Source of the DNA: Deferribacteres bacterium
GTDB taxonomy: Bacteria > Nitrospirota > Thermodesulfovibrionia > UBA6902
Reading direction: 5' to 3'
Assembly (NCBI GenBank): GCA_030598625.1
Contig: JAUVPO010000086.1
Location: 1 to 7,530 of the forward strand
Length of the DNA stretch: 7,530 nt
Made by a program: the position numbers and the translations under genes. Within the stretch, counting starts at the first letter, position 1. Every line of letters begins with the position of its first letter. The notes below the pieces were generated by a model that saw nothing but the letters and a program-made list of their open reading frames with translations, ran no database searches and was not told the origin of the DNA. Of this stretch, positions 1 through 7,065 are shown piece after piece.

Positions 1-69
1 AATCCTTTTTAAAAGCTCGTCTTTATCTATACATTCCAAAGATATGTTGAAATTGACTTTATATGGCAT
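1..69 (-). CDS. 5' end of unidentified gene, cut by window edge
   Basis: An open frame of 23 codons begins with ATG (complement of 67-69) and runs off the left edge. It starts MPYKVNFNISLECIDKDEL. A purine-rich ribosome-binding stretch (GAGGGAG) lies a few bases upstream of the ATG, and a plausible sigma70 promoter lies further upstream, so the start is reasonably supported. The N terminus is charged and hydrophilic, with no signal peptide or membrane segment in the visible part. I do not recognise the family and too little is visible to assign a function. It is divergent from the oxidoreductase gene, sharing a 113-bp intergenic region. Confidence 0.55.
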   Translation of the reverse strand, partial: MPYKVNFNISLECIDKDELLKRI

Positions 70-94
70 TTTCTCCCTCTATTAATAATTTTTT

Positions 95-124
95 AAAATA
101 ACATTCGATAAAAGACCCTGTCAA
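95..124 (-). promoter_or_regulatory. putative sigma70 promoter for the left-edge gene
   Basis: Reading the minus strand, a perfect -35 box TTGACA (complement of 119-124) is followed after 18 bases by TATTTT (complement of 95-100), a 4 of 6 match to the -10 consensus. A transcript starting just downstream would have a short leader before the ATG at 69. I found no equally good promoter for the divergent oxidoreductase gene; TTGAGA at 134-139 has no convincing -10 partner. Confidence 0.4.
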
Positions 125-182
125 TCAGCATACTTGAGAGATTTATATTTATTTTATGAGAAATATTCGGTTAAATTAATAT

Positions 183-3100
183 ATGGTCAAGCCACAAAAA
201 AAATATGCCATGCTGATTAATCTTGACAGGTGTGTCGGGTGTTTCGCCTGCCAGGTAACCTGCAAGGCCGAATATAATATTCCATTCGGGACGTTCCGTT
301 GCCGCGTTGAAACATATCAATCCGGCGGATATCCGCATATTGATAAATTCTTTATTCCCCGTCTTTGCAATCACTGTGACAATGCCCCATGTATCGAAGC
401 ATGTGAAGAAAATGCCCTGTATAAAAATCAGGACGGGGTCGTCATGATAAATAACACCGATTGCACCGGATGCCGGATATGCCGTGAAAAATGCCCGTAT
501 AACGCAATAGAAATAAGTCCGGTCAGCGGCGAAGTTGAAAAGTGTGATTTTTGCTATAGCCGCAGGATTATAAAAGGCCTCCTGCCTGTATGTGTTCAAA
601 GCTGTATGGGAAAGGCATTATTATTCGGCGATATATACGACCCGGAAAGCGAAATAGCAGCCGCGTTGAAAAAGACCCGGATTAAAGTCTTAAGTCCTGA
701 ATTTTCAACAAGTCCTTCAGTTTACTATGCCTTTAAAGGTGAAACATACGATGCCCCTTTGAAAAACTTTGACATAAAAGAGCGCCATTCCACCCGGCGC
801 ATAACAATCAAACATACCCCCGACCATGCTGAAGGCAGTCCGCAACTTATACATACATCAGATGCCATGTGTCCTTCAGAGTGCGGCATTTCAGTGCTTG
901 TAGAAAACGGGATTGCCAGGAAAATATTCGGAAATCCTCATTCCCTCATAAACAACGGCGCCTTCTGTGCAAAAGGGGCTTCCGGTCTCCAGCTTACGTA
1001 CTCTCCTCACAGAATCAAAACACCCCTTATAAGGACCGGAAACAGGGGTGAAGATAAATGGAAAGAAATCTCCTGGGAAGAAGCCGCTGATTTCATCGCC
1101 GGGAAACTGATTGAAATAAAGCAGAAATTCGGGCCGGAGTCGGTTTTCTTAGACTGCGGCGACGTTACCGACAGAGAGGCGTATTACAGGCTGTTCCATG
1201 CATTCGGCACTCCTAACACATTCGATCACGGAAGCATATGCGACCCAAACCGAAAATGGGGACAGGCAATAATTACGGGAGATGAAAGGCCCCTGCCTGA
1301 TATTCAAAGACCTTTTCTTACAAGAAACGACAAAGGAGAAATGATCCTCAAAGACAAACATGACATTAAACTTCTCCTTAATATCGGGGTCAACCCGTTT
1401 GTTGCAACAAGGTTCAACTATATGTCAGGCGGTATCCCGGCAGCCAGAGAGAATAAGTGTATATATATAGTAGTAGACCCTGCTTATACTAATTCCGCCG
1501 CTCATGCGGACATATGGCTGCCCATCATACCCGGAGGAGACTCGGCCCTGCTTGCGGCAATACTTTATTACATCATTAATAACGATTCCCCTCATGATCC
1601 GTCAAGCAAATACATAGACCACGATTTTCTCGGAAAATACACAACCGGCTGGTGGGAATTCAAGGAGGCATTTCTCGCGCATACGGAAAAGGCGGACCCA
1701 TCCAACGGCCTGTATTTCTTTACCCCCGAATGGGCCGCGGAAAAAACAGGGATCTCAAAAGATACTATAAAAAAGGTCGCCCACATGTTCGGAATCACAA
1801 AACCCGCATCAATTGAGATCGGGATGCACGGCACTGCCCACCACACAAACGGCGATGTTACATCAATTCTCATGACAGCTCTCTGCATTGTTACAGGAAA
1901 CATGGACACTCCGGGAGGGCTGATATTCATAAATTCCCAAAAGCCCCGGAAAGGCGGCAATACCGTCGGGAAAGAGTTCCTGAACAAACCTGTTGCCCGA
2001 AAGATAAACGGACATGACACCAAGGGCGTACTTTCAGAGCTTCACAAAGACCGTTATGGCGACTATCCAGCTGCAATGAAGGGAGTGCTTACCGATCTGC
2101 CGCGGAAAATAATGGATGGAATCAGTTTAAAACACGGACCGTTTAAGGGATACACCTACCCTGTCAAGGCATTAATAGCAAGAGCGGGAAATCCGGTGGT
2201 AACCGCCGGCAATACACACGACTGGATTGACGCCCTTACATCCGGGGAAGAAAGCGGGGGACATCGGCTTGAATTAATGGTCTTTATAGATACACATATC
2301 ACCGTAACCGGGAAATATGCCGATATAGTGCTCCCTGAAGCAGGTTACCTCGAAAGAATGGGTCTCAGCGATGTTTACACAATGAGCCCGGAAGTATCCA
2401 TCCGTGATCAGGTGATTAAGCCGCTTCACAAGTCCAGGACACCTTTTGAAATTATGATAGCTCTTTCCGAAGCATTGTCAAAAAAAGGGGATCCGGATAT
2501 CAGGACCGAAGACTTCAAGGGAAAGTACAAAAACGAAGAAGCATTTATCAACGAGATACTGGATGAAACGCCGGGATTTTATAATATCGGCGAACCGCTT
2601 CCATATCCCGATCTTCCGGAGGGCTGCATGATAACAGGGACACCGGACAATCCCTTCGCTATCATGGGAAAGAAAACCGTAAAAAAAGGAGAATTACTGA
2701 CGGTCGACTGGCTTAGAAAGCACCATGGTGTAGCGGTATGGCCCGCAAGTTATCACAGGTATAAAAATTCGGACGGGTCACCTTCAGGGATATATCCCGA
2801 AACCGCTTCAAAAAAGTTTGAATTCAGATTCAGTTATCTCGAAAGCATCAACACAAAAGCAGGAACAAATTTTCCGACTACCTTTTACTGGTCCGACTGC
2901 AAATGGAATCCGAAGAATCCCTTATTTAAAAAAATCAGCAATGAATATCCATTTCAATTAATAAGCGGACGGGTCCACTATGCAATGACAATGACAACAA
3001 TATGCCCGTATCTTGCTGAAACAGAGACTGAATGTATGAAACCGTTAAATGACTATTTTCAATATACTATGCCGAAGCTTGATAATATTCCTAATGAATA

Positions 3101-3467
3101 CGGCTTTCAGAAAAATAAAGAGACGTCCTTTAAGGCGGGCAGTGTGTCCATTCCCGTATTCGCCCTTAACCCGAACGACGGAGAAAGCCTCGGCATCAAA
3201 ACCGGAGACATGGTCATTATTGAAAACCCGTTTAAAAAGAAAGTCAGGGGGAAAGTATTCCTTACTGATGAGATAATGCCTGGGATTATTAAAACCGCCT
3301 TTGGCCCCGGCGGCCGGAAAGCTTCGGGAACGGGCTTCGTAAACTGCACGTCCGGATATACTGCCAATATTAATGATCTTCATGATCCTGAAAATATCAC
3401 TCCCTTGACCGGAGCTCCAGGTTTCGGTGATATAATGGTAAAGGTCGTCAAAGAAGCAGATCAATAG
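183..3467 (+). CDS. ferredoxin-molybdopterin oxidoreductase fusion (PsrB/PsrA-like)
   Basis: This is a 1094-residue fusion of the electron-transfer and catalytic subunits of a DMSO-reductase-family enzyme. Residues 10-150 carry sixteen cysteines in four groups (17/20/23/27, 62/65/70/74, 94/97/100/104, 121/124/137/141), the four [4Fe-4S] pattern of NrfC/PsrB/DmsB. After a linker, residues from about 222 on form a MopB catalytic subunit. The [4Fe-4S] site reads SDAMCPSECG with C230, C234 and C262, but D227 sits where the first cysteine is expected. C353 in GSICDPN is the likely Mo ligand, placing it near polysulfide, thiosulfate, tetrathionate and arsenate reductases. The guanylate-cofactor-binding regions and the C-terminal molydop-binding domain (about 945-1090) are present. 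No twin-arginine signal or membrane helix is visible, so it is probably cytoplasmic. The substrate cannot be read from sequence. The start has no clear Shine-Dalgarno; the ATG at 210 is an alternative. The nearest downstream genes do not encode a membrane anchor. Confidence 0.9.
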   Translation: MVKPQKKYAMLINLDRCVGCFACQVTCKAEYNIPFGTFRCRVETYQSGGYPHIDKFFIPRLCNHCDNAPCIEACEENALYKNQDGVVMINNTDCTGCRICREKCPYNAIEISPVSGEVEKCDFCYSRRIIKGLLPVCVQSCMGKALLFGDIYDPESEIAAALKKTRIKVLSPEFSTSPSVYYAFKGETYDAPLKNFDIKERHSTRRITIKHTPDHAEGSPQLIHTSDAMCPSECGISVLVENGIARKIFGNPHSLINNGAFCAKGASGLQLTYSPHRIKTPLIRTGNRGEDKWKEISWEEAADFIAGKLIEIKQKFGPESVFLDCGDVTDREAYYRLFHAFGTPNTFDHGSICDPNRKWGQAIITGDERPLPDIQRPFLTRNDKGEMILKDKHDIKLLLNIGVNPFVATRFNYMSGGIPAARENKCIYIVVDPAYTNSAAHADIWLPIIPGGDSALLAAILYYIINNDSPHDPSSKYIDHDFLGKYTTGWWEFKEAFLAHTEKADPSNGLYFFTPEWAAEKTGISKDTIKKVAHMFGITKPASIEIGMHGTAHHTNGDVTSILMTALCIVTGNMDTPGGLIFINSQKPRKGGNTVGKEFLNKPVARKINGHDTKGVLSELHKDRYGDYPAAMKGVLTDLPRKIMDGISLKHGPFKGYTYPVKALIARAGNPVVTAGNTHDWIDALTSGEESGGHRLELMVFIDTHITVTGKYADIVLPEAGYLERMGLSDVYTMSPEVSIRDQVIKPLHKSRTPFEIMIALSEALSKKGDPDIRTEDFKGKYKNEEAFINEILDETPGFYNIGEPLPYPDLPEGCMITGTPDNPFAIMGKKTVKKGELLTVDWLRKHHGVAVWPASYHRYKNSDGSPSGIYPETASKKFEFRFSYLESINTKAGTNFPTTFYWSDCKWNPKNPLFKKISNEYPFQLISGRVHYAMTMTTICPYLAETETECMKPLNDYFQYTMPKLDNIPNEYGFQKNKETSFKAGSVSIPVFALNPNDGESLGIKTGDMVIIENPFKKKVRGKVFLTDEIMPGIIKTAFGPGGRKASGTGFVNCTSGYTANINDLHDPENITPLTGAPGFGDIMVKVVKEADQ

Positions 3468-3491
3468 CCATTCCCGACGGTCTAATGCCTG

Positions 3492-3574
3492 TTTTCTTTT
3501 CAAGCCTTGAAAAAACTTAAGTTTATTGCTAAATTAACCATCATTAATTACAATTATCTTCAAGTATGGTGAAA
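3492..3574. repeat. direct repeat copy 1 (duplicated pheA leader)
   Basis: These 83 bases match 7448-7530 at a constant offset of 3956, with four mismatches that I count (3495, 3496, 3504, 3570) and no gaps; 3505-3569 is identical. The block contains the 12-base palindrome AAACTTAAGTTT (3513-3524) and a possible promoter, TTGAAA (3507-3512) with 17 bases to TAAATT (3530-3535). It lies directly in front of a chorismate mutase stub, so it appears to be that gene's leader. The mismatch at 3570 turns GGGGA into GGTGA in the probable ribosome-binding region. The second copy is cut by the window edge, so the true repeat may be longer. Confidence 0.95.
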
Positions 3575-3579
3575 CAGTT

Positions 3580-3656
3580 ATGGCGGAACTTGACAAACTG
3601 AGAAAAAAATTGACGACATTGATCTTCAACTACTCGATTTATTAAACAAGAGGTCA
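3580..3656 (+). pseudogene. pheA: 5' stub of a chorismate mutase (P-protein-like) gene, frameshifted
   Basis: ATG at 3580 opens a frame reading MAELDKLRKK. One base appears missing from the run of seven A at 3603-3609. Restoring it continues as IDDIDLQLLDLLNKRS, the first helix of the AroQ-class chorismate mutase domain found at the N terminus of bifunctional chorismate mutase/prephenate dehydratase (PheA) and in some stand-alone or DAHP-synthase-fused mutases. Without repair the frame stops after about 21 codons. Homology ends near 3656; the shifted frame then reads unrelated residues to a TAA at 3705. Most of the mutase domain and all of any dehydratase domain are absent, so the stub cannot be functional. 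The leader in front of it is repeated at the right edge of the window, where the intact gene probably starts. A single-base sequencing error could explain the frameshift but not the truncation. Confidence 0.7.
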
Positions 3657-3840
3657 AACTCCTACACTACCCAACCTCCGGCATTGTTGCATTTTCAAGA
3701 ATCATAAAATTCTCCTTAAAAAAATACTGCATCAATAATAACAGAAACAGACAGTCAGGGCTCCTGGTTTAATTCTATCAAAAAAAAAGAATATCAGCAT
3801 ATATTTATTAATTTGTTATTGAACTCATTTTATTATAAAA
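3657..3840. other. gene-free AT-rich stretch after the pheA stub
   Basis: I find no recognisable gene, RNA or mobile element here. Short open stretches exist but have no family signature or ribosome-binding site. A TATAAAA run near 3835 could act as a -10 box for the downstream gene, but a matching -35 at normal spacing is not convincing. The stretch is probably decayed sequence left after the pheA copy was truncated. Confidence 0.5.
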
Positions 3841-3842
3841 TC

Positions 3843-3878
3843 TCCCCTTACCCCTCTTTGCCAAAGAGGGGGATTTAA
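3843..3878. repeat. small GC-rich palindrome (hairpin)
   Basis: CCCCTCTTT (3851-3859) and AAAGAGGGG (3863-3871) form a 9-bp perfect stem with a 3-base loop, flanked by partly matching TCTCCCCTT and GGGGATTTAAA. Elements of the form 'CCCCTCTTTG..CAAAGAGGGG' are, to my knowledge, common dispersed intergenic repeats in several environmental bacterial lineages. It could also fold in the leader RNA of the downstream gene. No T-tract follows on the plus strand, so it is not a good terminator. Confidence 0.6.
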
Positions 3879-3884
3879 AACAGC

Positions 3885-3921
3885 TCTGGATTCCCGATTA
3901 ACAGACCTCGGGAATGACGGC
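3885..3921. repeat. second small palindrome, GATTCCCG...CGGGAAT type
   Basis: ATTCCCGA (3890-3897) is inverted as TCGGGAAT (3908-3915), an 8-bp stem around a 10-base loop, flanked by CTGG on the left and GACGG on the right. This matches a layout I associate with dispersed intergenic palindromes in Nitrospirota and Desulfobacterota genomes (recalled, not searched). It sits directly before the earliest possible start of the DUF1460 gene. Confidence 0.6.
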
Positions 3922-3980
3922 AGTTGATGCCCAGCAGATTAACATTTAGATGCTTTAATGCTAAAATGATGAGTGGATTA

Positions 3981-4709
3981 ATGATGGAGCATGTTCTATT
4001 AGGCAGATGGACGGAAAAACGGTTAGATCAAATACTGGTCAAAGCCTCAGCAATCAACGATCCCGGAAGTCGTATAGATTTTCTTTCAAAGCAATTCCTG
4101 AACACAAGGTATAAAGAATCAACGCTAATAGGAGATATTAATACAGATGAGGTTTTAGTCATTAATTTTGAAGGGCTGGACTGTTTTTCCTATATCGATT
4201 ATATCGAGGCAATGAGACGGTCCAAATCTTATCCTGAGTTCAGGAAAAACCTGGTCAATGTAAGATACAGGTGCGGGGAGACCGCCTACAAAAACAGGAA
4301 CCATTTTTTCACTGACTGGAAAGCGTTTAATTCAGATTTTATCATTGATGTGACAGAACATATCGGGGCCGGGAAAACCAAAAGTGTCAGCAAAAGGCTG
4401 AATGATAAAGATGACGGCACCTTATTCCTTCCCGGCATTTCATGCAGGCTGCGGGAGGTTGTATATATCCGCACGATACTCTTTGATAAAGCCGTAGTGG
4501 AAAAATTCAAAACAGGTGACTATGTTGGTATTTATTCGAAAATTCAGGGACTCGACGTCTCACACGTGGGAATCATAATCAGGCAGGGTGACACGGTCAG
4601 CATGCGGCATGCTTCTTCAGTGAAAAAACACCGGAAAGTGATCGATGAAGATTTCAAATATTACATAGGAAACAAACCCGGATTCGTAGTATTAAGGCCA
4701 AGGGACTAA
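3981..4709 (+). CDS. DUF1460 family protein (NlpC/P60-like amidase fold)
   Basis: The 242-residue product matches the DUF1460 pattern, a family annotated as N-acetylmuramoyl-L-alanine amidase-like with a papain/NlpC-P60-type fold. Visible signatures are W10-T-E, a DPGSRIDFLSKQFLNT stretch, STLIGDIN, the probable nucleophile C68 in LDCFSYIDY, NRNHFFTDW, then H195 in DVSHVGI (probable catalytic histidine), RHASS, and a C-terminal VVLRPRD. I see no signal peptide or lipobox, so export to a peptidoglycan substrate is not evident; the substrate is unknown. The frame is open back to TTG at 3924 with ATGs at 3966, 3981 and 3984. I chose 3981 because GTGGA lies just upstream and family homology begins at about W10, but the start is uncertain. 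The stop overlaps the stop of the convergent ADP-ribosylglycohydrolase gene by 4 bp. Confidence 0.85.
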   Translation: MMEHVLLGRWTEKRLDQILVKASAINDPGSRIDFLSKQFLNTRYKESTLIGDINTDEVLVINFEGLDCFSYIDYIEAMRRSKSYPEFRKNLVNVRYRCGETAYKNRNHFFTDWKAFNSDFIIDVTEHIGAGKTKSVSKRLNDKDDGTLFLPGISCRLREVVYIRTILFDKAVVEKFKTGDYVGIYSKIQGLDVSHVGIIIRQGDTVSMRHASSVKKHRKVIDEDFKYYIGNKPGFVVLRPRD

Positions 4710-5476
4710 CATCGAAACGTATTGCAGAATCTTTCTGTGATTCCCCATAAATCTTCAGGCAATATTTCTTTTACTTTGTCGGCAATATAATCGGGAACAC
4801 CTCCGTAAAAGGCATGTGCGATCCCGCCGGTAATGCAGGCAAGAGTATCACTGTCACCGCCGAGGGATACTGCATTCCTGACAGCGTCTTCATAAGAGGT
4901 TGATTCAAGAAAAGCGATAATCGCTTCCGGTACTGTTCCCTGACATGATATATCAAACCGGTATCCCGGTCTGATGTCATTTAAAGTGCGATCAAGATCA
5001 TAACCAAACTCTTCTTGTATTTCTGACTTTACCTGCTCCTTATCATGTGTTGTGCGTGCCACAAATACTGCCAGGGCTGCCGCCTGTGCTCCTTTTATCC
5101 CCTCAGGATGATTGTGCGTAAACTCAGCTGTTTTTTTCGCTTCTGCCAAAACCCTCTCTGCTGAATCAAATGCAAAGCCCACGGGACTCACACGCATTGC
5201 TGCACCGTTGCCCCAGCTGTTGTATGGAGCCGATGTCTCAGAAAAAAGCCAATGAAAGAATAAACCGCCATATCCGCAATGGGGGTACTTCCTGCCAATT
5301 TTTCTTACCGTGACTGCATAATCATCCCCGTTCAGGATTGCTCCTGCAATTGCAATAGTAAGCACAGTATCATCGGTAAATGTGCAATGGGGACTGAACA
5401 GAGGGAAGTCTTTTGTCTTGACAGGATATCTTTCATAGACTGAACCAATGATGTCACCGGAAATCGCTCCTATCAT
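4706..5476 (-). CDS. ADP-ribosylglycohydrolase family protein (DraG-like)
   Basis: The 256-residue product has the hallmarks of the ADP-ribosylglycohydrolase (DraG/ARH) fold. These are an N-terminal GAISGDIIGSVYE, FTDDT at 33-37 (the acidic residues bind one side of the dinuclear metal centre) and GGDSDT at 206-211 followed by ACITGGIAHAFYG (the other metal-binding face). Length is normal for the family and both metal motifs are intact, so it should be active. Members remove ADP-ribose from protein side chains or hydrolyse related ADP-ribosyl compounds; the substrate here is unknown. No signal peptide, so cytoplasmic. No ADP-ribosyltransferase and no nitrogenase gene is visible to suggest a DraT/DraG pair. 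The ATG at 5474-5476 has only a weak purine-rich AGAG upstream. It lies 36 bp after the amylase gene on the same strand and is probably co-transcribed with it. Confidence 0.9.
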   Translation of the reverse strand: MIGAISGDIIGSVYERYPVKTKDFPLFSPHCTFTDDTVLTIAIAGAILNGDDYAVTVRKIGRKYPHCGYGGLFFHWLFSETSAPYNSWGNGAAMRVSPVGFAFDSAERVLAEAKKTAEFTHNHPEGIKGAQAAALAVFVARTTHDKEQVKSEIQEEFGYDLDRTLNDIRPGYRFDISCQGTVPEAIIAFLESTSYEDAVRNAVSLGGDSDTLACITGGIAHAFYGGVPDYIADKVKEILPEDLWGITERFCNTFRC

Positions 5477-5512
5477 TTTTTCTCTGTCAAAGAAAACTTC
5501 TCTTTGAAAATA

Positions 5513-6808
5513 TTATCTGCCCCTGTCTCTTTTTGTTACAAACACAAGTCCCTGGCCGGGATTGAGATTGTACTGGAAGGGCTCTGGAATAAATTCTACC
5601 GGATATTCAGGAGATACATCAGTTAAAGGCGCTCCGGCCAGAACATATTTATTCAGGTTTTCAGTATAAAAGGACTGTATATTCCATATGTCCTTGTTTA
5701 ATACAATCAGAGCTTCATCTTTTGCGGTGATAGATCCTTTCCATAACATCAAAAGATTCGGATTTTCGCAATGCAATATTTCAGTAGGAGCCTCTTCCTG
5801 GAAAACAGGATATCTCCCCTTTATTTCATTGATCTTTTTTACAAACCACATAAGATCTGTGTCTGTCTGCTCCCAGTCATCCGGTCTTGTATTTACGACA
5901 TGGGGCTTTTTCCGGAATCCGAATTCAAATCCCATTGGCATCATAACAGCTGTCGAGAAAATGGCAGAAAACAGATAGCGCTGTTTAAGTCCATTTACGT
6001 TGCCCTGTAGTTCCTCCATGAGCCGTTCACTGTCATGACTTTCAGGGAAACTGATAGAGGGAGAGATTTCCCTTGTCAGATTATATTGTTCCATTAACCA
6101 GTGGCTGTTAAAATCCCACCACTTTGAGCTGTTAAAAATATAGTCAAATCCGGCTTTTGCTGTACTGGATGTCTCATCTGTAGTGCACCCAAGGGTTTCC
6201 GCTGAAAAAAGAACATCAGGATGCTTTGTTTTAGTCTCTTTTATAAGCCTTTCCCAGAGTTTTCCCGGAAGCTGGTAGGCTGCATCACATCTAAACCCGT
6301 GAAATCCAAGATCAAGCAGAAAATCAACTATTTCCATAAAATACTTAAAAAGCCCGTCAGGGTCTTTTGTACGTCTGACATTAAATTTAGCCAGGTCCCT
6401 CCAATCCTGCTTCCCCCTGTCTGTCATGATAAAAGGATGAACAACACGTCCCCCCTTCCATTGAAACCATTCAGGATACTTTTTTGTAAGCGGTGAATCA
6501 AAAGCGCAATGGTTGATAACAAGATCAATCATGATTTTCAGGCCGTATTTTTTGGCGCAATGAACCATCTCTCTCACCTGGTCCTCAGGATTCTTTTTAC
6601 TTTTCTCATCAATCAAAATAGGATTAAAACTGAAATAATCTGAAACCGAATATAAACTGCCTGAATAACCCGGATAATGAATAGGATTTACAAAGATCCA
6701 GTTAAAGCCCATTTCCGATGCCCTTTTGAAATGCGGTTTCCACTCGGTAAACTTTCCCGCCAGTATAGGAAACATATTGTAAATGATCATCTTACGCGGC
6801 TTCTTCAT
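5513..6808 (-). CDS. GH13 alpha-amylase family glycosidase/transglycosylase
   Basis: The 431-residue product is a GH13 (beta/alpha)8 barrel enzyme acting on alpha-glucans. Visible conserved regions are MGFNWIFVNPIHYPG (barrel start, about 33-47), D95 to H100 (DLVINH, region I), D175 in GFRCDAAY (nucleophile, region II), E204 in SAETLG (acid/base, region III) and D259 in SHDSER (third catalytic acid, region IV). All three catalytic acids are present. A C-terminal beta domain of about 80 residues follows. The HPEWF-like YPEWFQW and the PDVLFSAE stretch faintly recall GlgE-type maltosyltransferases, but it is much shorter and I would not assign that activity. No signal peptide, so it probably acts on internal glycogen or maltodextrin. 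The frame is open to 6913, but the ATG at 6806-6808 has a strong GAGGAG five bases upstream and the family-like sequence starts there. It probably leads a two-gene unit with the ADP-ribosylglycohydrolase gene. Confidence 0.9.
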   Translation of the reverse strand: MKKPRKMIIYNMFPILAGKFTEWKPHFKRASEMGFNWIFVNPIHYPGYSGSLYSVSDYFSFNPILIDEKSKKNPEDQVREMVHCAKKYGLKIMIDLVINHCAFDSPLTKKYPEWFQWKGGRVVHPFIMTDRGKQDWRDLAKFNVRRTKDPDGLFKYFMEIVDFLLDLGFHGFRCDAAYQLPGKLWERLIKETKTKHPDVLFSAETLGCTTDETSSTAKAGFDYIFNSSKWWDFNSHWLMEQYNLTREISPSISFPESHDSERLMEELQGNVNGLKQRYLFSAIFSTAVMMPMGFEFGFRKKPHVVNTRPDDWEQTDTDLMWFVKKINEIKGRYPVFQEEAPTEILHCENPNLLMLWKGSITAKDEALIVLNKDIWNIQSFYTENLNKYVLAGAPLTDVSPEYPVEFIPEPFQYNLNPGQGLVFVTKRDRGR

Positions 6809-6825
6809 AATTACTCCTCTTCGAT
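6809..6825 (-). promoter_or_regulatory. strong ribosome-binding site fixing the amylase start
   Basis: On the minus strand GAGGAG is followed by five bases (TAATT) and the ATG at 6808. It is the best Shine-Dalgarno in the window, and it rejects the longer reading frame that starts 35 codons upstream at 6913. Confidence 0.85.
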
Positions 6826-6876
6826 TAGCAGTAATTTTTTTCCGATATGCCATATCCTTTTTCCTACAGTATAAAC

Positions 6877-7062
6877 TTATATCTCTTCTACAGGAAGGCC
6901 ATAGGCCATCCACTCCTCAATCCCGCCTTTATATACCTTGACGTTCGGAAATACAAACAACTTTAATCCGACTGCAACTTTCTCAGATAAAGGGCAGTCT
7001 TTTGCCCTGCAATAAATAATAATCTTATCAGAAGACATATAAAGGTGCTGAATCCTGAACAC
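6877..7062 (-). pseudogene. C-terminal fragment of a rhodanese-domain protein
   Basis: The frame carries the C-terminal half of a rhodanese domain: DKIIIYCRAKDCPLSEKVA with the active-site cysteine C18 in the IIYC context, then VKVYKGGIEEWMAYGLPVEE to the stop at 6877. Rhodaneses transfer sulfane sulfur through this cysteine. A whole domain needs about 100 residues. The N-terminal half is missing, so the usual fold cannot form. Only a GTG (7060-7062) or an internal ATG (7036-7038) is available as start, neither with a Shine-Dalgarno. Homology stops near 7035-7050, where the sequence becomes a remnant of the second oxidoreductase on the opposite strand, so the gene was cut by a rearrangement. 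Its stop is 68 bp before the amylase start on the same strand. What remains looks intact in frame, suggesting recent truncation. Confidence 0.7.
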
Positions 7063-7065
7063 AGT

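Noticed and set aside
3501..3515. TTTTCAAG/CTTGAAAA as a terminator after the intact oxidoreductase gene
   Set aside because: The stem is short and AT-rich with a minimal loop and is followed by A and C rather than T on the plus strand; it overlaps the probable -35 box of the leader.
4706..5476. ADP-ribosylglycohydrolase as an antitoxin or anti-phage module with the DUF1460 protein
   Set aside because: No ADP-ribosyltransferase toxin is present, the neighbours are on opposite strands, and both families are common housekeeping or accessory proteins; nothing in the sequence supports a defence role.
5487..5507. Inverted repeat TCAAAGA/TCTTTGA between the amylase and ADP-ribosylglycohydrolase genes
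   Set aside because: It is only 7 bp, AT-rich, with a 7-base loop and no following T-tract on the minus strand, so it is not convincing as a terminator or regulatory hairpin.
6809..6913. Longer amylase reading frame starting at 6913
   Set aside because: The extra 35 residues do not resemble GH13 sequence and overlap the rhodanese fragment, while a strong Shine-Dalgarno precedes the ATG at 6808.
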